A stretch of DNA of 64,000 bases. Source: Tuctoria greenei (lineage: Eukaryota; Streptophyta; Magnoliopsida; Poales; Poaceae). A model generated the notes under the pieces. The model saw nothing but the letters and a program-made list of their open reading frames with translations. It did not search any database and was not told where the DNA came from. The stretch covers positions 148,187,167 to 148,251,166 of the forward strand of contig JAYESD010000002.1 in assembly GCA_036927565.1 (NCBI GenBank), given 5' to 3'. Position numbers and translations under genes: made by a program. Below are positions 56,911 to 64,000 of this stretch, piece after piece. Within the stretch, counting starts at the first letter, position 1. Each line of letters starts with the position of its first letter.

Positions 56911-57249
56911 ATGGCCAACGTTTCGCCTCCAAGCCCACTGAGGGAGCCACCCTGCAAGAAACCGTGTTGCAGCTCCCCCGAGAGGCTCAACACCGTGCAA
57001 CGCATCCTTATGGCGCAAGAGGCGTACAACAATATGTCTCGTGTCATGAGTTCCTTGGGTCTGGGTACCCTTCCAGAGTTTACTGGAATGGGTACCTTCG
57101 GTCACTACCTCTACGCCCCCACGGAAGTGGCCGATCGTCTTGACATTCTGTTCGAGACGATGACCCAGGTGCTCGACGGCGAGGGCCGCAGAAACCTGGT
57201 GGCGGTGACGAAGAGGAACCTCGCTCGCGGGGTTGCACCGCCGATGTAG
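56911..57249 (+). CDS. Unknown small gene, copy 1 (probably a truncated pseudogene)
   Basis: ATG 56911 lies in a good context (CACCACCATGGCC), 112 codons, ending at TAG 57247-57249. The protein starts MANVSPPSPLREPPCKKPCC, then a mixed helical part (ERLNTVQRILMAQEAY, VADRLDILFETMTQVLDG) and RRNLVAVTKRNLARGVAPP. I recognise no domain. The same frame continues after the TAG to 57330 with APVAPAL...RRRKRI, which also matches copy 2, so the TAG is likely premature. TATATAAG at about 56800 may be its promoter. An upstream in-frame ATG at 56641 is less likely. Confidence 0.5.
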   Translation: MANVSPPSPLREPPCKKPCCSSPERLNTVQRILMAQEAYNNMSRVMSSLGLGTLPEFTGMGTFGHYLYAPTEVADRLDILFETMTQVLDGEGRRNLVAVTKRNLARGVAPPM

Positions 57250-57633
57250 CCGGGGCAACTGACGCGGCTGGCCCAGGCTCCTGTTGCACCAGCACTGGAG
57301 TTGCCGCCCCGGAGGAGGAAGAGGATTTAGTTTTTCTTTATTATTTTTAGTTGATGTTTTTTGTGTCTTCTTGTACTTTTTTCTTGTGTTTTGTAATATT
57401 AATGAATGAAATTTATCTATGTTCACCTGTGTGTTCTACTGTTGTGAATGAATGAATGTGTGGTGTGTTCATCATGTTCCTCAGGAATCATAAGGAAGGA
57501 TTTGATTATTTTTTGTACAAATGAATGATTTAGTTTTCAAGTGAATGTGCTCTGTTGAGTGATGTGTGATATCAACAGTGAACCAAAGCAAAATAGAGAA
57601 AATTACGAAGCTAATGGAGACATGGGGGAATAG

Positions 57634-57661
57634 GAGACACACTTTTCATAAAGTGTGTCTC
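57634..57661. repeat. Perfect hairpin upstream of small-gene copy 2
   Basis: GAGACACACTTT and AAAGTGTGTCTC are separated by four bases. Similar but weaker hairpins occur near 58327-58352 and 58369-58405, the latter with ACGCGCTTTGTTAGACGCGCGT. Confidence 0.9.
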
Positions 57662-57813
57662 TCTTTTAGCAGAGAAGAGGGAGACATCGAGCATAGGAGG
57701 CGCACTTCGCTGCTAAGCGCTTCTGCATTTTGCGTCTTTGCACATACCTTATATAAGTCGTCATCAGTGTCTCCTCTTCTCTTCGTTTGTCTTCTCGGCG
57801 AAGACAACCCACC

Positions 57814-58134
57814 ATGGCCAACGTTCCGCTGCCAAGCCCACCGAGGGAGCCACCCTGCAAGAAACAGTTTTGCCGCTCTCTTGAGAGGCTCAACAATAAG
57901 CTGCTCGAGATGTTGTTCGACAGGCTGTTCGACCGGTTCTAGATGCTACTCAGCACCGAGGGCCACAGTAACCTGGTTGCGGCGATGGCGAGGAACCTCG
58001 ATCGCGAGGTTGCACCGTCAGATCCGGACCAGTCGGAGCAACCGACGGAGCAGCCGACCAGGGCTCCTGTTGCACCTGCGCCGGATGGCCACCGGAGGAG
58101 GAGTAGGATTTATGTTTTCTTTTGTTGTTTTTAG
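57814..58134 (+). pseudogene. Unknown small gene, copy 2, broken
   Basis: ATG 57814 (MANVPLPSPPREPPCKKQFC) is clearly a duplicate of the gene at 56911. It has a TAG at 57940-57942 and lacks the middle of copy 1 (about 45 residues). The frame continues NLVAAMARNLDREVAP, then a QPTEQPT repeat and APVAPAPDGHRRRSRI. The stop used by copy 1 at this point has changed to TAT, so the frame runs on to 58134. The TATATAAG upstream (about 57750) and the 3' trailer are also duplicated. Confidence 0.6.
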
Positions 58135-58595
58135 TTGATGTTATTTTTCTTTTCTGATGTCTTGTACTTTTTTCTTGTGTTTTGTAATATATTGTTAATG
58201 AATGAATGTGTTATCTATGTTTATCTGTGCGATGAATATTATCTTGTGTGTTCAACTGTGAATGAATAAATGTGTACATCGTTCAGCGATGTGTTCATGT
58301 CTGTTTGTAACCGAAGAAAAAGGAGACATGCTTTCTGTAAAGTTTGTCTCATTTCTATCGCAAATAGGAGACGCGCTTTGTTAGACGCGCGTCTCCCATT
58401 TGTCATGGAGAAGGCACGTCTCGGATACTACTTAACTGAGACGGGCTGTATAGTAACGTGTCTCCTTGTACTTTCAACCGAGCCATGTCAGATTCTTACT
58501 GAAGCGGGCTCGTCTCGCTTAACCTTATCAGAGACGATTGTCTTTGAGCACGTCGCCCATCTTTGTCTCCTATTTTAGTTTCTTACGTAGTGTTC

Positions 58596-58928
58596 CTATA
58601 TAAGTTTGATGTGTAAGTTTACATAAGTGCCAAAATGTTTGACAAACTTCAAGCCTAAAAAGCTCTTTAGTTCCTCTAGATTTGCAGGAGTTGACCAATC
58701 AGTAATAGCAGTGATTCTTTCAGGGTCTATAGAAACTCCTTTTGAACTAGCAGTATGACCAGGATATGATAGTTTCTCTTGAGCAAAAGAGCATTTGGAG
58801 AGTTTAATTTTCCACTCATCTTTATGTAGTAATTCTAGAAATCTTCTAAGGTCAATTAGATAGGCTTCATATGATGGGCTATAAACCAAAATATCATTAC
58901 ACACTGCTGTAACCCGACAAATTTCCAA
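58596..58928 (-). pseudogene. Ty3-type reverse transcriptase fragment
   Basis: Minus-strand 110 codons: NDILVYSPSYEAYLIDLRR, ELLHKDEWKIKLSKCSFAQ, GVSIDPERITAITDWSTP and ELKSFLGL, ending KFVKHFGTY. These are palm-to-thumb motifs of Ty3 elements of the Tekay-like type. The FxDD catalytic Asp pair is changed to CND, and the fragment has no LTR or other domain nearby. Confidence 0.85.
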
Positions 58929-58934
58929 AGGAAG

Positions 58935-60250
58935 TCACCGTTCCCTTCCACCGTCAGCTAAGCACAACCACCTTTAATTATCAAAATTAGTTGGTAAACA
59001 AACCCACAATTAATGACAAATTAATATTTTTAATTTTCCAGATTGCTAGCTATTTTAAACAACGAGATTCAAAAGTTGAAGAAAAGAATGTAATAAAGTA
59101 CAATATATGTGGTAGTAATTGATATAGAGAATGAGTGGAGAGAATGACTGCCGCGAGATAAAATGTAAATTAGAAGGAGAAATTTTTAAGAGAAAACTGG
59201 AAATAGGTGAAAATATTCTGGTAGATGATGGATTTAGAGGATTACTGCTGCTTACAGCCTTATGATCACAAAACAAAACGTGAGGTGTATAAAAAGCTTT
59301 AGGTCAGATCATGTTCACTGGGTCGGTTGACATAGTGTCTATAGATTCTTGATAATCCATTTGCAAATTTCCATGGAAAAAAAATTCTTGCCAATGTCCT
59401 TGTTAAATTCATTGTTGCCATATGGTGTCAGGTACATGCATGCACATGCGTCACTGTTTTCATAGCATTAATCGGATTGTAAAAAGTTGCTGAATGAATA
59501 TGAAATGATAGACCGAATCCAGAATACATAATGTTTGAACTTACTGCCAATGCATAATGCAGCTGAACATTTAGGCTGTGTGCACCAGCATATTCTAAAT
59601 CATACTCTATGTCTCTATACACTATTCTCCTTTTTATTTTTACAGTGCATACTCTAAAATTCTATTGCGCTACAGCGTATACAGTATGTTTTACAACATG
59701 CCACTACGAACGGTCTAAGACAGCTCTGTTGGGTTCAATATTGTTCATATATAAAATTTTCGTGGTCCAAATCATAGGCTGGTTAAATGGTTAATCCCCC
59801 AAAATTGAACAATTGTACCCCAAAATCAGTGGGATGTTCCACTCAAAATCACAACTGATATTTAGTTGTATGTCGTTTCACATAAAATTTGTTCGGTGCA
59901 TATCCTTCTGTATTCCGAACTTGCTTAAAAAAAGGTCCGTCTTAAAACATGTAGAAGCGGAAGGATGTCAGACAGTGCAAATGAAAGGTAATAAGGCGAT
60001 TATCACTAGTTTCCATTAATAATTCATGACAAATAAATACACATAGAACAGTTATTTACATTATTCAGACTTGACATCAATAATGCATTTTTGCCATCAG
60101 CCTGAAGAAAGAATTTCAGAGGACCGAAGACAACAGAACTATCATTTGTCAGATCCAGGTCCCAGATAGCCTGGACTATAGACACCAAGTTCGCAGTGAA
60201 TAGCTCCGTGTAATTTACAAAATTGGAATTTCCTTTGTAGAATGCTGATC
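58935..60250. other. AT-rich sequence without recognised gene
   Basis: No supported coding sequence or element termini. It lies downstream of the hydrolase pseudogene on its strand and may include its 3' flank. Confidence 0.4.
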
Positions 60251-60253
60251 CAG

Positions 60254-61779
60254 CTAAGATATTATATCATTGAGAACTTGGAAAATTGTCTTGTCTGGTT
60301 CACCTTCCAAGATAGAATGGTATGAGTCTTTGTAAAGGCAAAGCTTTTTATCCGAGCTCCTTGATTTTTCATACAGAGCTTTACTCACGGCTGGGTCCGT
60401 AACCAAGTCAGCCTCACCGTGTAAAATGATCATGGGCAAAGAGACCTGTGAGACGATACGGGCCACAACCATGAATGTACTGAAACAGTATGGGACAGAA
60501 AATTACCCTCAACGACTATAGACAGCAAAAAAATTGTCTTTCCAGAGAGCAGTTCTTTAAATGAAATCTCATGAAGGTCCATCTATTAGATTAAACTCAT
60601 CTGTTTTAGTTTAATGCACGAAAGTGTGATGCTCAAGATGAATTAATTTGAAACAAGCACCCACTTTGTTCCTAAAATTATGTACCCATTGGACCTGTGC
60701 AGTCAAAAATTAAACACTTGGCCAATGGTATATAGAAAATACTTGGAACGCCACAGTTAGTACGTTTTCAAAGTACAAAATCACCTATAGTTCGAAACAG
60801 ATGAATTAATAGTACCTATGGTATGCATGGCATAGCTAACTAGAGCAAAAAAATATGGCTACCTACTTCTTCGAGATGCCTTTCGATCTCTTGTGTCGTC
60901 TTAAGCATCTCCAAAGCTGTTCGGAGACGTGGTTTATCCTTGTAGGCAATCACGTTGTAAGAACACTGCATTGGGTACCAAACAAATAATTGCATTCCAT
61001 TGCGAAGCAGAAGCTAAGTATTAGCAATAACTGAGCAGATATATCTTCAGCTATCTAACTGATTTCTTTCAACAAAAACAATTGCACAAGATCACATGTA
61101 ACTTTTAATATATACATCTGAGTAAGCACTATACAATAAACCTAGGCTACCAGCAATATCCACTGATCAGTGAAAACAGATGAGAATGTCCGTTCTTTTA
61201 AAGTGAGAACACAAAGCGATATAAAATGGATCCTATTGCCTATACTCTTGAGGTGGGCACATAAAGCAATGTTAAATGGAGCATATTGGCTTTTCCAGTT
61301 AATTTTCAGCAGCTAAAATTGACTCCTGAATAGTTGTGTCTAATAATGTGCAAGGCAGTTAAAAGGGAAGAAAATTAACAAAATATTGTAGTGAAATGAA
61401 AGTATTTCAATATTGGATTTAGTGCAACAGACACTAACCTGCTCTTGTTTCTTCTTCTCCTTGAATCCCAACTCAGCTAAATCCTTTTGAGGAACAAGCT
61501 TTTGTTTCGGAAAAAGCCTGGCCAAAAATATTAGGACTTGTCGAACAGGCCAAGGTGGGACCACATCGTCTGCTATCTACAAAAAGAATTTGTGAATACA
61601 TGTTTACAAATAACTTACACAGAAAGGATTCCACATAGATAAAAACTACCTTGCACATGGGTGCAACAAGTATTGCACCATTCCAATCATTTGGTTGCTT
61701 GAAATGAACTTTTAATTCAACAGCTCCACCATAGATTGACCAAGGAGGAAGCTTGGTAGACTTCTATGTTCAGGTTTTC
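60254..61779 (-). pseudogene. Monoacylglycerol lipase / caffeoylshikimate esterase-type hydrolase pseudogene
   Basis: Four minus-strand exons remain. 61779-61650 reads EHRSLPSFLLGQSM and QPNDWNGAILVAPMCK. 61576-61439 reads IADDVVPPWPVRQVLIFLAR and KLVPQKDLAELGFKEKK. 60965-60867 reads SYNVIAYKDKPRLRTALEML and ERHLEE. 60445-60254 reads VSLPMIILHGEADLVTDPAV and SYHSILEGEPD. The catalytic Asp (GEADLVTDP) and His (DSYHSILEG) regions are present. The nucleophile motif GQSMGG has lost one base and shifts frame, and the last exon ends early at TAG 60256-60254 where a Trp is usual. The N-terminal exons are missing, replaced beyond 61780 by unrelated sequence. Confidence 0.88.
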
Positions 61780-61831
61780 CTTAAAAAAATATTTTACACT
61801 GCCACGGTATAATAATATCTGACTTGAGCGC

Positions 61832-61845
61832 GGGGGGGGGGGGGG
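61832..61845. repeat. Poly-G run
   Basis: Fourteen consecutive G, followed by a break into unrelated sequence. It may be unreliable in assembly. Confidence 0.85.
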
Positions 61846-62084
61846 TACAATGGACGAATGTAATACATATGGCCACATAGCTGGTCCCAAAGAGCTCGGG
61901 TGAAGGAGGGATTGTAATACGCTTGACAAGCCTGCAGCTATAACTAACCATTCTTATGGAGATGGGTCAAGCCGCTGCCACCTTACTGGCACACTACATC
62001 ATCCTTGGGATATAGTGATAAGTGAGCAAGGGTTTTTGTATCTCAGCCTATAGATGGAAGGGGTAAGCAGGGTTGTAAATCAAC

Positions 62085-63428
62085 ACCTATGGGATAATAA
62101 TCAATTATAAGGACAGGGGTAAGTTGATAATATATGGGTAGTGTGACACACACCTAAGCAATCTATTCTAAAGGGTAGATGTGTCCTAAGAGTTAGGGAG
62201 TTGCTCCTACAATGCTTCTAGTATACATGTACATAGCCTAGGTTAGGTACTAATGAGCATGTCAATAGTGAATGCTTATGCTAAGTTGTTCAACACATAG
62301 GGCACGGGGTTTACCCCTAGAAATACTAGGACGACTCCCATCAAGCGCATGTGGCATAGCCAAACGTGGAGGATTACAAAGGACGGATAGGACTTTCACC
62401 ACCTACTGCCTACCTCTTCAATCTGTGGGTCTACGAGACATCCAACACTACTTAACTATCCTAGCACCATGCTAGAATATTAAGTAAATACCTTAAGAGC
62501 TGCGGCACAAGCCATCCTAAGGCAATGAACTAAATCATCGTTGAACCAATGTTGAGACATAACATAAGTTATTCATATTAACATGATCATATCGTAACTA
62601 CTTAGACTATAGTGGGGGTTTATAGTGTTTATGATGATAGTATAATGACATCAAGGCATGATCATAAAGACTGATCCTACCACATACATGGAATCCACAA
62701 TCAAACAAGAAACGCTTCATCAAAGTGAATAAAAGAAGACTAAAGGTAATATATGTATTATGTATAAAGTCACAAATATAAGAAAAGATACATGAGCCAT
62801 ACCTTTCCCAACATGGACTTGGGACTAGAGACTCTACTCTCTATAGCCTAACTCCACTAAGGACTAAGAGAACTAGTGTATGCAATAGAATGATACTCAA
62901 GTGGTGTGTGGTGAAGTGAGGGGTGAGGGGTCCTATTTATAGGTGGAGAAGGGTCGGTTCCCACCACCAAAAGTTAGCGACTCATTCACCACTGACTTCT
63001 TCAAGCCAGGAGCAGCCAACACATGGAAGTTAACTGAGTTTGGTGCCAGAAGCACTTCGGCCGAACCACCACTTCAGCCGAGCAGAAAAGTGGACCAATT
63101 CGATTATGATTTCTCGAGGTGACTTTTAGGTGGGTCCCATTGACTGTTATAGGGTGTATACCGTTGGATGGCCTCGGATACTTCTGTTTGTGGGCCATTT
63201 GATCCATGTGGTGCCACATGTCGTTGCTTGATTAGGTGGAATGATATATTATAGGATGCATCCCCTTGTTTCACTTCAAATTCTGCATAAAATGTCTTCA
63301 TGCACTACTTTCTCGAAGGACAAGTGGAAATAGGTTAAATAGAAAGGTGATGTGTGCATGAAATGATATTTGCTTCACATAATTGAGTTATATTGATGGG
63401 TGAAATTTGTATATAACAAATGTCAACA
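62085..63428 (-). repeat. A3: truncated Athila-type LTR
   Basis: Aligns with the A1 and A2 LTRs from the AATCAATTAT...GGACAGGGGTAAG point to the end GTCAACA at 63428. About 240 bases of the outer part are missing. The minus-strand TATA box overlaps 62933-62941. Confidence 0.85.
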
Positions 63429-63429
63429 A

Positions 63430-63677
63430 TGTCAATGGTAAATTTACCCCTAGCAATACTAGGACGACTCCCGCAAAGAGCATGTGGCATAGCTGAACGT
63501 GGAGGATTACAAGGATAGATAGGGTTGTCACCACCTACTGCTTACCTCTTCAATTTGTGGGTCTACGAGACATCCAATGCTACTTAACTATCCTAGCACC
63601 ATGCTAGCATATTAAGTAAATACCTTAGGAGCCTAGGCACAAGCCATCCTAAGGCAATGACTAACCTAAACATCATT
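63430..63677 (-). repeat. A4: second Athila-type LTR fragment, joined head to tail to A3
   Basis: TGTCAATGGTAAATTTACCC then TACGAGACATCCAATGCTAC and on to CTAACCTAAACATCATT, matching 28530-28817 with an internal deletion. It abuts A3 directly, with no interior between them. Confidence 0.8.
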
Positions 63678-64000
63678 TGTGAGACCTATGTGTGATGAAT
63701 ACATTGGCTTTGACGATAAAAGTTTTGAATACTTCCAAAACATCTTTTTTAACAAGGTTCGAGTCTAGGTCTGAGCTCCAGCAAGGTCTGACAATAGGTC
63801 CGACTTGTTTTGGGTAGCTCCGGCAAGGTCCGACGTAAGGTCTGACTTGCTTTGTCTAGGTCCGACTTGCTTTGGCTAGGTCTGACTTCTTTGTCTAGGT
63901 CCGACATGTTCTGACGCTAGGTCCGACTAAGCTTTAGTATGCTCCGGTGCTAGGTCCAACTAGCTTTGGTAAGCTTCGGTGCTAGGTCCTGCTAGCTTTG
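63678..64000 (+). repeat. Start of an LTR-like unit with GGTCCGAC tandem repeats
   Basis: TGTGAGACCT at 63678 could be an LTR start. From about 63760 a degenerate tandem array of roughly 15-30-bp units runs off the window (TAGGTCCGACTTGCTTTG, GCTCCGGTGCTAGGTCC). The array matches the first 60 bases of the window in the same orientation, so this may be the 3' LTR of Copia-2. Confidence 0.5.

Overview
This window is plant nuclear DNA, almost certainly from a grass (Poaceae). It is an intergenic block built mainly of nested transposable elements. The grass call rests on the element types: SIRE-lineage Copia, Athila/Tat-lineage Ty3 elements with an antisense extra gene, a gene-carrying Mutator-like element, and gene remnants with plant GT-AG introns. 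The genus cannot be fixed from sequence alone. I see no intact host gene, no RNA gene and no CRISPR array.

Layout. 1-499 and 12701-13616 look like the two halves of the 5' LTR of an outer Copia element (Copia-2), whose broken gag follows at 13678-15124 and 24089-24355. Its LTR is split by a complete SIRE-type Copia (Copia-1, 500-12700, LTRs about 97% identical by eye). Copia-1 carries gag, pol and an env-like extra gene, all with nonsense codons and shifts. The Copia-2 gag is split by a non-autonomous Athila-like element on the minus strand (A1, 15125-24088), which itself holds a solo LTR (19121-19976, target repeat GGATC). A second Athila-like element (A2, about 24356-29718, minus) keeps gag and protease but only one LTR and no reverse transcriptase. 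About 29719-31448 holds a 108-bp tandem duplication and low-complexity, CACTA-like sequence, followed by a 2.9-kb LTR-like unit (31449-34328).

From about 34335 to 53123 there is one old LINE cut into four pieces by three later insertions: a 13-kb Tat-lineage Ty3 element (36704-49690, minus, target repeat AGTGT), a Pack-MULE (49784-51071, 9-bp target repeat TTATTTAAA) carrying a receptor-like cytoplasmic kinase fragment, and a short hAT element (52041-52911). The LINE reading frame continues across the insertion points once they are removed. The Tat element carries, opposite to its pol genes, a long extra gene (38101-41603) with a 77-bp intron whose removal restores the frame.

The region 53.1-61.8 kb is gene-derived but decayed. 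It holds minus-strand pseudogenes of an Argonaute (PIWI exons), a SUMO E2 (SCE1) and a monoacylglycerol-lipase-type hydrolase. It also has a tandem pair of unknown small genes, a Ty3 reverse transcriptase scrap, and duplicated segments rich in GAGAC/GTCTC hairpins. The right end (62.1-63.7 kb) has two Athila-type LTR fragments. It closes with the same tandem GGTCCGAC-type repeat that opens the window, which suggests that the outer Copia-2 may span the whole window.
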